A DNA stretch of 64,000 bases from Amia ocellicauda (GCF_036373705.1 NC_089851.1:54043440-54107439), one strand, 5' to 3'; shown: positions 25,449 to 38,340, numbered from the stretch's first letter. Notes: generated by a model from the letters alone, not told the origin. A program made the numbers and translations.

Positions 25449-28400
25449 AAGTTATCTGACAGTGTCGCAGTTTCTGCTGGGCAAGCGCGTAACTGCTTTG
25501 GGGCAGACCGGGAGACCTACGCTCACTGACTGATAGCATGGACTGTAGCGCTGAAGTGTCTTTCCAGAACGGTAACCGTATCCCCAGTGAGACAGCACTG
25601 AGAGCATGGTTCAGCAGGCCCGCAAACAACTGAAAAGAATGCCTCTCCTTTGGTGCAGCTCAGGAGTACACGTTCAGCAAAGGTCTCCATAACAAGCCGG
25701 CAAACCACATTTCGTCCTCCTCCTCCTCAACAACACACTACATGTCCTCCTCCTCCTCCTCAACAACAACAACAACAACGAACTTGTAAAAAACACATTT
25801 TCTTTAAAGAAAACAAAACACACAGATGACAGTCTGATTTCCCATCAGCTATACAGCCAACAGTATCTGAGGTCGATAGCCCTCCCTTGTGCAGAGGAGC
25901 CCAGAAGCCAGCCTTCAAGAGCAAACGAACGAACACTTCGGTGACTACAAAGTGGGGCCAAGTGGGCTCGTCATGGAGTTGAACCCAGGGCCTCTCACAC
26001 CCTCAGCAAGAATCATACCCCTAGACCAACGAGCCAAGTTAACGGAGGGTGTCGCAGTTTCTACTGGGCAAGCGCGTAACTGCTTTGGGGCAGACCGGGA
26101 GACCTACGCTCACTGACTGATAGCATGGACTGTAGCGCTGAAGTGTCTTTCCAGAATGGTAACGCCATCCCCTGTGAGACAGCACTGAGAGCATTGTTCA
26201 GCAGGCCCGCAAACAACTGAAAAGATTGCCTCTCCTTTGGTGCAGCTCAGGAGTACACGTTCAGCAAAGGTCTCCATAACAAGCCGGCAAACCACATTTC
26301 GTCCTCCTCCTCCTCAACAACACACTACATGTCCTCCTCCTCCTCCTCAACAACAACAACAACAACAACGAACTTGTAAAAAACACATTTTCTTTAAAGA
26401 AAACAAAACACACAGATGACAGTCTGATTTCCCATCAGCTTTACAGGCAAGAGTATCTGAGGTCGATAGCCCTCCCTTGTGCAGAGGAGCCCAGAAGCCA
26501 GCCTTCAAGAGCAAACGAACAAACACTTCGGTGACTGCAAAGTGGGGCCAAGTGGGCTCGTCCTGGAGTTGAACCCAGGGCCTCTCACACCCTCAGCAAG
26601 AATCATACCCCTAGACCAACGAGCCAAGTTAACGGAGGGTGTCGCAGTTTCTGCTGGGCAAGCGCGTAACTGCTTTGGGGCAGACCGGGAGACCTACGCA
26701 CACTGACTGATAGCATGGACTGTAGCGCTGAAGTGTCTTTCCAGAACGGTAACCGTATCCCCAGTGAGACAGCACTGAGAGCATGGTTCAGCAGGCCCGC
26801 AAACAACTGAAAAGAATGCCTCTCCTTTGGTGCAGCTCAGGAGTACACGTTCAGCAAAGGTCTCCATAACAAGCCGGCAAACCACATTTCGTCCTCCTCC
26901 TCCTCAACAACACACTACATGTCCTCCTCCTCCTCCTCAACAACAACAACAACAACAACAACAACGAACTTGTAAAAAACACATTTTCTTTAAAGAAAAC
27001 AAAACACACAGATGACAGTCTGATTTCCCATCAGCTATACAGCCAACAGTATCTGAGGTCGATAGCCCTCCCTTGTGCAGAGGAGCCCAGAAGCCAGCCT
27101 TCAAGAGCAAACGAACGAACACTTCGGTGACTACAAAGTGGGGCCAAGTGGGCTCGTCATGGAGTTGAACCCAGGGCCTCTCACACCCTCAGCAAGAATC
27201 ATACCCCTAGACCAACGAGCCAAGTTAACGGAGGGTGTCGCAGTTTCTACTGGGCAAGCGCGTAACTGCTTTGGGGCAGACCGGGAGACCTACGCTCACT
27301 GACTGATAGCATGGACTGTAGCGCTGAAGTGTCTTTCCAGAATGGTAACGCCATCCCCTGTGAGACAGCACTGAGAGCATTGTTCAGCAGGCCCGCAAAC
27401 AACTGAAAAGATTGCCTCTCCTTTGGTGCAGCTCAGGAGTACACGTTCAGCAAAGGTCTCCATAACAAGCCGGCAAACCACATTTCGTCCTCCTCCTCCT
27501 CAACAACACACTACATGTCCTCCTCCTCCTCCTCAACAACAACAACAACAACAACAACGAACTTGTAAAAAACACATTTTCTTTAAAGAAAACAAAACAC
27601 ACAGATGACAGTCTGATTTCCCATCAGCTTTACAGGCAACAGTATCTGAGGTCGATAGCCCTCCCTTGTGCAGAGGAGCCCAGAAGCCAGCCTTCAAGAG
27701 CAAACGAACAAACACTTCGGTGACTGCAAAGTGGGGCCAAGTGGGCTCGTCCTGGAGTTGAACCCAGGGCCTCTCACACCCTCAGCAAGAATCATACCCC
27801 TAGACCAACGAGCCAAGTTAACGGAGGGTGTCGCAGTTTCTGCTGGGCAAGCGCGTAACTGCTTTGGGGCAGACCGGGAGACCTACGCACACTGACTGAT
27901 AGCATGGACTGTAGCGCTGAAGTGTCTTTCCAGAACGGTAACCGTATCCCCAGTGAGACAGCACTGAGAGCATGGTTCAGCAGGCCCGCAAACAACTGAA
28001 AAGAATGCCTCTCCTTTGGTGCAGCTCAGGAGTACACGTTCAGCAAAGGTCTCCATAACAAGCCGGCAAACCACATTTCGTCCTCCTCCTCCTCAACAAC
28101 ACACTACATGTCCTCCTCCTCCTCCTCAACAACAACAACAACAACAACGAACTTGTAAAAAACACATTTTCTTTAAAGAAAACAAAACACACAGATGACA
28201 GTCTGATTTCCCATCAGCTTTACAGGCAACAGTATCTGAGGTCGATAGCCCTCCCTTGTGCAGAGGAGCCCAGAAGCCAGCCTTCAAGAGCAAACGAACG
28301 AACACTTCGGTGACTACAAAGTGGGGCCAAGTGGGCTCGTCATGGAGTTGAACCCAGGGCCTCTCACACCCTCAGCAAGAATCATACCCCTAGACCAACG

Positions 28401-31261
28401 AGCCAAGTTAACGGAGGGTGTCGCAGTTTCTACTGGGCAAGCGCGTAACTGCTTTGGGGCAGACCGGGAGACCTACGCTCACTGACTGATAGCATGGACT
28501 GTAGCGCTGAAGTGTCTTTCCAGAATGGTAACGCCATCCCCTGTGAGACAGCACTGAGAGCATTGTTCAGCAGGCCCGCAAACAACTGAAAAGATTGCCT
28601 CTCCTTTGGTGCAGCTCAGGAGTACACGTTCAGCAAAGGTCTCCATAACAAGCCGGCAAACCACATTTCGTCCTCCTCCTCCTCAACAACACACTACATG
28701 TCCTCCTCCTCCTCCTCAACAACAACAACAACAACAACAACGAACTTGTAAAAAACACATTTTCTTTAAAGAAAACAAAACACACAGATGACAGTCTGAT
28801 TTCCCATCAGCTTTACAGGCAACAGTATCTGAGGTCGATAGCCCTCCCTTGTGCAGAGGAGCCCAGAAGCCAGCCTTCAAGAGCAAACGAACAAACACTT
28901 CGGTGACTGCAAAGTGGGGCCAAGTGGGCTCGTCCTGGAGTTGAACCCAGGGCCTCTCACACCCTCAGCAAGAATCATACCCCTAGACCAACGAGCCAAG
29001 TTAACGGAGGGTGTCGCAGTTTCTGCTGGGCAAGCGCGTAACTGCTTTGGGGCAGACCGGGAGACCTACGCACACTGACTGATAGCATGGACTGTAGCGC
29101 TGAAGTGTCTTTCCAGAACGGTAACCGTATCCCCAGTGAGACAGCACTGAGAGCATGGTTCAGCAGGCCCGCAAACAACTGAAAAGAATGCCTCTCCTTT
29201 GGTGCAGCTCAGGAGTACACGTTCAGCAAAGGTCTCCATAACAAGCCGGCAAACCACATTTCGTCCTCCTCCTCCTCAACAACACACTACATGTCCTCCT
29301 CCTCCTCCTCAACAACAACAACAACAACAACGAACTTGTAAAAAACACATTTTCTTTAAAGAAAACAAAACACACAGATGACAGTCTGATTTCCCATCAG
29401 CTTTACAGGCAACAGTATCTGAGGTCGATAGCCCTCCCTTGTGCAGAGGAGCCCAGAAGCCAGCCTTCAAGAGCAAACGAACAAACACTTCGGTGACTGC
29501 AAAGTGGGGCCAAGTGGGCTCGTCCTGGAGTTGAATCCAGGGCCTCTCACACCCTCAGCAAGAATCATACCCCTAGACCAACGAGCCAAGTTAACGGAGG
29601 GTGTCGCAGTTTCTGCTGGGCAAGCGCGTAACTGCTTTGGGGCAGACCGGGAGACCTACGCACACTGACTGATAGCATGGACTGTAGCGCTGAAGTGTCT
29701 TTCCAGAACGGTAACCGTATCCCCAGTGAGACAGCACTGAGAGCATGGTTCAGCAGGCCCGCAAACAACTGAAAAGAATGCCTCTCCTTTGGTGCAGCTC
29801 AGGAGTACACGTTCAGCAAAGGTCTCCATAACAAGCCGGCAAACCACATTTCGTCCTCCTCCTCCTCAACAACACACTACATGTCCTCCTCCTCCTCCTC
29901 AACAACAACAACAACAACAACGAACTTGTAAAAAACACATTTTCTTTAAAGAAAACAAAACACACAGATGACAGTCTGATTTCCCATCAGCTTTACAGGC
30001 AACAGTATCTGAGGTCGATAGCCCTCCCTTGTGCAGAGGAGCCCAGAAGCCAGCCTTCAAGAGCAAACGAACAAACACTTCGGTGACTGCAAAGTGGGGC
30101 CAAGTGGGCTCGTCCTGGAGTTGAACCCAGGGCCTCTCACACCCTCAGCAAGAATCATACCCCTAGACCAACGAGCCAAGTTAACGGAGGGTGTCGCAGT
30201 TTCTGCTGGGCAAGCGCGTAACTGCTTTGGGGCAGACCGGGAGACCTACGCACACTGACTGATAGCATGGACTGTAGCGCTGAAGTGTCTTTCCAGAACG
30301 GTAACCGTATCCCCAGTGAGACAGCACTGAGAGCATGGTTCAGCAGGCCCGCAAACAACTGAAAAGAATGCCTCTCCTTTGGTGCAGCTCAGGAGTACAC
30401 GTTCAGCAAAGGTCTCCATAACAAGCCGGCAAACCACATTTCGTCCTCCTCCTCCTCAACAACACACTACATGTCCTCCTCCTCCTCAACAACAACAACG
30501 AACTTGTAAAAAACACATTTTCTTTAAAGAAAACAAAACACACAGATGACAGTCTGATTTCCCATCAGCTACACAGCCAACAGTATCTGAGGTTGAAAGA
30601 CCTCCCTGGTGCAGAGGAGCCCAGAAGCCAACCTTCAAGAGCAAACGAACAAACACTTCGGTGACTACAAAGTGGGGCCAAGTGGGCTCATCCTGGAGTT
30701 GAACCCAGGGCCTCTCACACCCTCAGCGAGAATCATACCCCTAGACCAACGAGCCAAGTTAACGGAGGGTGTCGCAGTTTCTGCTGGGCAAGCGCGTAAC
30801 TGCTTTGGGGCAGACCGGGAGACCTACGCACACTGACTGATAGCATGGACTGTAGCGCTGAAGTGTCTTTCCAGAACGGTAACCGTATCCCCAGTGAGAC
30901 AGCACTGAGAGCATGGTTCAGCAGGCCCGCAAACAACTGAAAAGAATGCCTCTCCTTTGGTGCAGCTCAGGAGTACACGTTCAGCAAAGGTCTCCATAAC
31001 AAGCCGGCAAACCACATTTCGTCCTCCTCCTCCTCAACAACACACTACATGTCCTCCTCCTCCTCAACAACAACAACGAACTTGTAAAATACACATTTTC
31101 TTTAAAGAAAACAAAACACACAGATGACAGTCTGATTTCCCATCAGCTACACAGCCAACAGTATCTGAGGTTGAAAGACCTCCCTGGTGCAGAGGAGCCC
31201 AGAAGCCAAGCATCGAGAGAGAACAAACGAATGCTTCAGAGAATGCAAAGCGGGGCCAAGC

Positions 31262-31333
31262 GGGCTCGTCCGGGAGTTGAACCCGGGACCTCTCGCACCC
31301 TAAGCGAGAATCATACCCCTAGACCAACGATCC
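31262..31333 (-). tRNA. tRNA-Pro(AGG), one acceptor mismatch, hybrid unit
   Basis: Anticodon AGG and T stem are intact. The acceptor is GGATCGT/ACGAGCC, so pair 3-70 is A-G. The flank on the 3' side of the tRNA is lineage A, but the 5' side (plus strand gttaacggagg) is lineage B, so a recombination junction lies in or beside the gene. Confidence 0.75.
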
Positions 31334-33540
31334 AAGTTAACGGAGGGTGTCGCAGTTTCTGCTGGGCAAGCGCGTAACTGCTTTGGGGCAGACCGGGAGA
31401 CCTACGCTCACTGACTGATAGCATGGACTGTAGCGCTGAAGTGTCTTTCCAGAACGGTAACCGTATCCCCAGTGAGACAGCACTGAGAGCATGGTTCAGC
31501 AGGCCCGCAAACAACTGAAAAGAATGCCTCTCCTTTGGTGCAGCTCAGGAGTACACGTTCAGCAAAGGTCTCCATAACAAGCCGGCAAACCACATTTCGT
31601 CCTCCTCCTCCTCAACAACACACTACATGTCCTCCACCTCCTCCTCAACAACAACAACAACAACAACAACGAACTTGTAAAAAACACATTTTCTTTAAAG
31701 AAAACAAAACACACAGATGACAGTCTGATTTCCCATCAGCTATACAGCCAACAGTATCTGAGGTCGATAGCCCTCCCTTGTGCAGAGGAGCCCAGAAGCC
31801 AGCCTTCAAGAGCAAACGAACGAACACTTCGGTGACTACAAAGTGGGGCCAAGTGGGCTCGTCCTGGAGTTGAACCCAGGGCCTCTCACACCCTAAGCGA
31901 GAATCATACCCCTAGACCAACGAGCCAAGTTAACGGAGGGTGTCGCAGTTTCTGCTGGGCAAGCGCGTAACTGCTTTGGGGCAGACCGGGAGACCTACGC
32001 TCACTGACTGATAGCATGGACTGTAGCGCTGAAGTGTCTTTCCAGAACGGTAACCGTATCCCCAGTGAGACAGCACTGAGAGCATGGTTCAGCAGGCCCG
32101 CAAACAACTGAAAAGAATGCCTCTCCTTTGGTGCAGCTCAGGAGTACACGTTCAGCAAAGGTCTCCATAACAAGCCGGCAAACCACATTTCGTCCTCCTC
32201 CTCCTCAACAACACACTACATGTCCTCCTCCTCCTCAACAACAACAACGAACTTGTAAAATACACATTTTCTTTAAAGAAAACAAAACACACAGATGACA
32301 GTCTGATTTCCCATCAGCTATACAGCCAACAGTATCTGAGGTCGATAGCCCTCCCTTGTGCAGAGGAGCCCAGAAGCCAGCCTTCAAGAGCAAACGAACG
32401 AACACTTCGGTGACTACAAAGTGGGGCCAAGTGGGCTCGTCCTGGAGTTGAACACTAGGCCTCTCACACCCTCAGCAAGAATCATACCCCTAGACCAACG
32501 AGCCAAGTTAACGGAGGGTGTCGCAGTTTCTGCTGGGCAAGCGCGTAACTGCTTTGGGGCAGACCGGGAGACCTACGCACACTGACTGATAGCATGGACT
32601 GTAGCGCTGAAGTGTCTTTCCAGAACGGTAACCGTATCCCCAGTGAGACAGCACTGAGAGCATGGTTCAGCAGGCCCGCAAACAACTGAAAAGAATGCCT
32701 CTCCTTTGGTGCAGCTCAGGAGTACACGTTCAGCAAAGGTCTCCATAACAAGCCGGCAAACCACATTTCGTCCTCCTCCTCCTCAACAACACACTACATG
32801 TCCTCCACCTCCTCCTCAACAACAACAACAACAACAACAACGAACTTGTAAAAAACACATTCTCTTTAAAGAAAACAAAACACACAGATGACAGCCTGAT
32901 TTCCCATCAGCTATACGGGCAACAGTATCTGAGGTCGATAGCCCTCCCTTGTGCAGAGGAGCCCAGAAGCCAGCCTTCAAGAGCAAACGAACAAACACTT
33001 CGGTGACTGCAAAGTGGGGCCAAGTGGGCTCGTCCTGGAGTTGAACCCAGGGCCTCTCACACCCTCAGCAAGAATCATACCCCTAGACCAAAAAGCCAAG
33101 TTAAGGGAGGGTGTCGCAGTTTCTGCTGGGCAAGCGCGTAACTGCTTTGGGGCAGACCGGGAGACCTACGCTCACTGACTGATAGCATGGACTGTAGCGC
33201 TGAAGTGTCTTTCCAGAACGGTAACCGTATCCCCAGTGAGACAGCACTGAGAGCATGGTTCAGCAGGCCCGCAAACAACTGAAAAGAATGCCTCTCCTTT
33301 GGTGCAGCTCAGGAGTACACGTTCAGCAAAGGTCTCCATAACAAGCCGGCAAACCACATTTCGTCCTCCTCCTCCTCAACAACACACTACATGTCCTCCT
33401 CCTCCTCCTCAACAACAACAACAACAACAACGAACTTGTAAAAAACACATTTTCTTTAAAGAAAACAAAACACACAGATGACAGTCTGATTTCCCATCAG
33501 CTTTACAGGCAACAGTATCTGAGGTCGATAGCCCTCCCTT

Positions 33541-36500
33541 GTGCAGAGGAGCCCAGAAGCCAGCCTTCAAGAGCAAACGAACAAACACTTCGGTGACTGC
33601 AAAGTGGGGCCAAGTGGGCTCGTCCTGGAGTTGAACCCAGGGCCTCTCACACCCTCAGCAAGAATCATACCCCTAGACCAACGAGCCAAGTTAACGGAGG
33701 GTGTCGCAGTTTCTGCTGGGCAAGCGCGTAACTGCTTTGGGGCAGACCGGGAGACCTACGCACACTGACTGATAGCATGGACTGTAGCGCTGAAGTGTCT
33801 TTCCAGAACGGTAACCGTATCCCCAGTGAGACAGCACTGAGAGCATGGTTCAGCAGGCCCGCAAACAACTGAAAAGAATGCCTCTCCTTTGGTGCAGCTC
33901 AGGAGTACACGTTCAGCAAAGGTCTCCATAACAAGCCGGCAAACCACATTTCGTCCTCCTCCTCCTCAACAACACACTACATGTCCTCCTCCTCCTCAAC
34001 AACAACAACGAACTTGTAAAAAACACATTTTCTTTAAAGAAAACAAAACACACAGATGACAGTCTGATTTCCCATCAGCTACACAGCCAACAGTATCTGA
34101 GGTTGAAAGACCTCCCTGGTGCAGAGGAGCCCAGAAGCCAACCTTCAAGAGCAAACGAACAAACACTTCGGTGACTACAAAGTGGGGCCAAGTGGGCTCA
34201 TCCTGGAGTTGAACCCAGGGCCTCTCACACCCTCAGCGAGAATCATACCCCTAGACCAACGAGCCAAGTTAACGGAGGGTGTCGCAGTTTCTGCTGGGCA
34301 AGCGCGTAACTGCTTTGGGGCAGACCGGGAGACCTACGCACACTGACTGATAGCATGGACTGTAGCGCTGAAGTGTCTTTCCAGAACGGTAACCGTATCC
34401 CCAGTGAGACAGCACTGAGAGCATGGTTCAGCAGGCCCGCAAACAACTGAAAAGAATGCCTCTCCTTTGGTGCAGCTCAGGAGTACACGTTCAGCAAAGG
34501 TCTCCATAACAAGCCGGCAAACCACATTTCGTCCTCCTCCTCCTCAACAACACACTACATGTCCTCCTCCTCCTCAACAACAACAACGAACTTGTAAAAT
34601 ACACATTTTCTTTAAAGAAAACAAAACACACAGATGACAGTCTGATTTCCCATCAGCTACACAGCCAACAGTATCTGAGGTTGAAAGACCTCCCTGGTGC
34701 AGAGGAGCCCAGAAGCCAAGCATCGAGAGAGAACAAACGAATGCTTCAGAGAATGCAAAGCGGGGCCAAGCGGGCTCGTCCGGGAGTTGAACCCGGGACC
34801 TCTCGCACCCTAAGCGAGAATCATACCCCTAGACCAACGATCCAAGTTAACGGAGGGTGTCGCAGTTTCTGCTGGGCAAGCGCGTAACTGCTTTGGGGCA
34901 GACCGGGAGACCTACGCTCACTGACTGATAGCATGGACTGTAGCGCTGAAGTGTCTTTCCAGAACGGTAACCGTATCCCCAGTGAGACAGCACTGAGAGC
35001 ATGGTTCAGCAGGCCCGCAAACAACTGAAAAGAATGCCTCTCCTTTGGTGCAGCTCAGGAGTACACGTTCAGCAAAGGTCTCCATAACAAGCCGGCAAAC
35101 CACATTTCGTCCTCCTCCTCCTCAACAACACACTACATGTCCTCCACCTCCTCCTCAACAACAACAACAACAACAACAACGAACTTGTAAAAAACACATT
35201 TTCTTTAAAGAAAACAAAACACACAGATGACAGTCTGATTTCCCATCAGCTATACAGCCAACAGTATCTGAGGTCGATAGCCCTCCCTTGTGCAGAGGAG
35301 CCCAGAAGCCAGCCTTCAAGAGCAAACGAACGAACACTTCGGTGACTACAAAGTGGGGCCAAGTGGGCTCGTCCTGGAGTTGAACCCAGGGCCTCTCACA
35401 CCCTAAGCGAGAATCATACCCCTAGACCAACGAGCCAAGTTAACGGAGGGTGTCGCAGTTTCTGCTGGGCAAGCGCGTAACTGCTTTGGGGCAGACCGGG
35501 AGACCTACGCTCACTGACTGATAGCATGGACTGTAGCGCTGAAGTGTCTTTCCAGAACGGTAACCGTATCCCCAGTGAGACAGCACTGAGAGCATGGTTC
35601 AGCAGGCCCGCAAACAACTGAAAAGAATGCCTCTCCTTTGGTGCAGCTCAGGAGTACACGTTCAGCAAAGGTCTCCATAACAAGCCGGCAAACCACATTT
35701 CGTCCTCCTCCTCCTCAACAACACACTACATGTCCTCCTCCTCCTCAACAACAACAACGAACTTGTAAAATACACATTTTCTTTAAAGAAAACAAAACAC
35801 ACAGATGACAGTCTGATTTCCCATCAGCTATACAGCCAACAGTATCTGAGGTCGATAGCCCTCCCTTGTGCAGAGGAGCCCAGAAGCCAGCCTTCAAGAG
35901 CAAACGAACGAACACTTCGGTGACTACAAAGTGGGGCCAAGTGGGCTCGTCCTGGAGTTGAACACTAGGCCTCTCACACCCTCAGCAAGAATCATACCCC
36001 TAGACCAACGAGCCAAGTTAACGGAGGGTGTCGCAGTTTCTGCTGGGCAAGCGCGTAACTGCTTTGGGGCAGACCGGGAGACCTACGCACACTGACTGAT
36101 AGCATGGACTGTAGCGCTGAAGTGTCTTTCCAGAACGGTAACCGTATCCCCAGTGAGACAGCACTGAGAGCATGGTTCAGCAGGCCCGCAAACAACTGAA
36201 AAGAATGCCTCTCCTTTGGTGCAGCTCAGGAGTACACGTTCAGCAAAGGTCTCCATAACAAGCCGGCAAACCACATTTCGTCCTCCTCCTCCTCAACAAC
36301 ACACTACATGTCCTCCACCTCCTCCTCAACAACAACAACAACAACAACAACGAACTTGTAAAAAACACATTCTCTTTAAAGAAAACAAAACACACAGATG
36401 ACAGCCTGATTTCCCATCAGCTATACGGGCAACAGTATCTGAGGTCGATAGCCCTCCCTTGTGCAGAGGAGCCCAGAAGCCAGCCTTCAAGAGCAAACGA

Positions 36501-37038
36501 ACAAACACTTCGGTGACTGCAAAGTGGGGCCAAGTGGGCTCGTCCTGGAGTTGAACCCAGGGCCTCTCACACCCTCAGCAAGAATCATACCCCTAGACCA
36601 AAAAGCCAAGTTAAGGGAGGGTGTCGCAGTTTCTGCTGGGCAAGCGCGTAACTGCTTTGGGGCAGACCGGGAGACCTACGCTCACTGACTGATAGCATGG
36701 ACTGTAGCGCTGAAGTGTCTTTCCAGAACGGTAACCGTATCCCCAGTGAGACAGCACTGAGAGCATGGTTCAGCAGGCCCGCAAACAACTGAAAAGAATG
36801 CCTCTCCTTTGGTGCAGCTCAGGAGTACACGTTCAGCAAAGGTCTCCATAACAAGCCGGCAAACCACATTTCGTCCTCCTCCTCCTCAACAACACACTAC
36901 ATGTCCTCCTCCTCCTCAACAACAACAACGAACTTGTAAAAAACACATTTTCTTTAAAGACAACAAAACACACAGATGACAGTCTGATTTCCCATCAGCT
37001 ATACAGCCAACAGTATCTGAGGTCGATAGCCCTCCCTT
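33541..37038. repeat. 3,510-bp six-unit block, duplicate of 30,031-33,540
   Basis: Six consecutive units repeat at a constant 3,510-bp offset. Shared private variants include the hybrid tRNA unit (31,262 and 34,772), aacactaggcc (32,450 and 35,960) and cattctcttt (32,857 and 36,367). It is the largest block copy in the window and so probably one of the latest. Confidence 0.85.
34772..34843 (-). tRNA. tRNA-Pro(AGG), one acceptor mismatch, hybrid unit
   Basis: Duplicate of the copy at 31,262 (offset 3,510 bp), with the same acceptor mismatch and the same hybrid flanks. It is the rightmost canonical copy. Confidence 0.75.
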
Positions 37039-37835
37039 GTGCAGAGGAGCCCAGAAGCCAGCCTTCAAGAGCAAACGAACGAACACTTCGGTGACTACAA
37101 ATTGGGGCCAAGTGGGCTCGTCCTGGAGTTGAACCCAGGGCCTCTCACACCCTCAGCAAGAATCATACCCCTAGACCAACGAGCCAAGTTAACGGAGGGT
37201 GTCGCAGTTTCTGCAGGGCAAGCGCGTAACTGCTTTGGGGCAGACCGGGAGACCTACGCTCACTGACTGATAGCATGGACTGTAGTGCTGAAGTGTCTTT
37301 CCAGAATGGTAACGCCATCCCCTGTGAGACAGCACTGAGAGCATTGTTCAGCAGGCCCGCAAACAACTGAAAAGAATGCCTCTCCTTTGGTGCAGCTCAG
37401 GAGTACACGTTCAGCAAAGGTCTCCATAACAAGCCGGCAAACCACATTTCGTCCTCCTCCTCCTCAACAACACACTACATGTCCTCCTCCTCCTCAACAA
37501 CAACAACGAACTTGTAAAATACACATTTTCTTTAAAGAAAACAAAACACACAGATGACAGTCTGATTTCCCATCAGCTACACAGCCAACAGTATGTGAGG
37601 TTGAAAGACCTCCCTGGTGCAGAGGAGCCCAGAAGCCAAGCATCGAGAGAGAACAAACGAATGCTTCAGAGAATGCAAAGCGGGGCCAAGCGGGCTCGTC
37701 CTGGAGTTGAACCCAGGGCCTCTCACACCCTCAGCAAGAATCATACCCCTAGACCAACGAGCCAAGCTAATAGGCAATATTGCATGTTCTCCTGGGCAAG
37801 CACATAACTGCTTGAGGCAGACCCTCACCTGATCA

Positions 37836-38340
37836 CCACATGTGGTTACACTTTAAGAAGGGGTGAGTTTAAGGTCATCGGTAACATCACAAAGGTTGGC
37901 AGCATTTTACATGAATATGTAAAGTTAAAAACACACACTACATGTAAATAAGCCATACTACTTGTTTAGTGTATGTAAGCTCGTTCTGTAATCATACATC
38001 ATCCATACTAGTATTTAATAATTGAATTAACTATACACAAACTACTTGGTCAATTCACTCTTGTTACCGTGTAATTACAGTGCAAGTAAATTGTAATAAT
38101 TGTAGCGTTGTATATTGGGCCATATTTTACATGTAACTATATATTTCATATTTGTCCAATTAATGTACATTTGTTTTTTTTGTTTTTTAGCTGGTACCAA
38201 AACATTGGACTCTGGAACTAAAAGGTCGGAAATTGGAAGAACTATTAATGACAAATGAATGACCGCTGATACAAGTAAATAGTGTTTCCTCAAATCTAAA
38301 GTGAGACCTTTTTGAATGAATCTGTAATACATGCCCTAAA
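37836..38340. other. Unique AT-rich spacer at the array edge
   Basis: Sequence similar to the array unit fades at gcagacc near 37,835. From there to the first Tc1 remnant I see no gene, RNA or recognisable repeat. A T-rich run lies at about 38,171-38,190. Confidence 0.6.

Larger units (their letters stand above)
217..37763 (-). pseudogene. 48 degenerate tRNA-Pro copies (lineage B), 72 bp each
   Basis: The 72-bp copies begin (left end) at 217, 810, 1397, 1984, 3149, 3736, 4901, 5488, 6075, 7240, 7833, 8423, 9013, 10184, 10777, 11367, 11957, 13125, 14296, 15464, 16054, 17225, 18390, 19549, 20136, 21295, 21885, 23053, 24799, 25964, 26554, 27150, 27743, 28333, 28926, 29516, 30106, 30684, 31855, 32433, 33026, 33616, 34194, 35365, 35943, 36536, 37114 and 37692. 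Acceptor stem and A/B boxes are kept. In most, the anticodon loop is TGAGGGT, so the invariant U33 is G. The anticodon stem CTTGC/GTGAG leans on G-T pairs, and the T stem CTGGG/CCAGG has a G-A mismatch. They probably cannot work as tRNA but could still bind TFIIIC. Copies at 31,855 and 35,365 are hybrids with loop TTAGGGT and a lineage B T arm. Confidence 0.85.
1..37835 (-). repeat. Tandem array of 65 tRNA-Pro-bearing units of about 590 bp
   Basis: The same unit recurs head to tail 65 times with spacings of 572, 578, 587, 590, 593 or 596 bp. Read on the minus strand, each unit has a tRNA-Pro-like sequence of 72 bp, about 70 bp of 3' flank, a purine-poor segment containing TTTTGTTTTC, a GTT/GAG triplet tract, then about 250 bp of unique spacer before the next tRNA. 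Two lineages alternate irregularly. Lineage A (17 units, mostly 578 bp) has a canonical tRNA-Pro and flanks that differ from lineage B. Lineage B (48 units, mostly 587-596 bp) has a degenerate tRNA. The spacer away from the tRNA is nearly identical in both, as expected if unequal exchange or gene conversion homogenises the array. The array runs off the left edge, so the true copy number is larger. Length differences come mainly from the triplet tract. Confidence 0.97.

Noticed and set aside
142-37832. Recurrent 60-75 codon reading frames in every array unit, including Pro/Gln-rich ones
   Set aside because: They overlap on both strands, run through the tRNA and the triplet tract, and recur only because the unit recurs. 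No codon-level conservation is seen.
1-37835. CRISPR-like regularly spaced repeat
   Set aside because: Units are 590 bp and homologous along their whole length; there are no short repeats with unique spacers, and the context is a vertebrate genome.
1-37835. rRNA or snRNA/5S gene array
   Set aside because: Besides the tRNA, I found no 5S internal control region, snRNA Sm site or rRNA-like segment in the unit.
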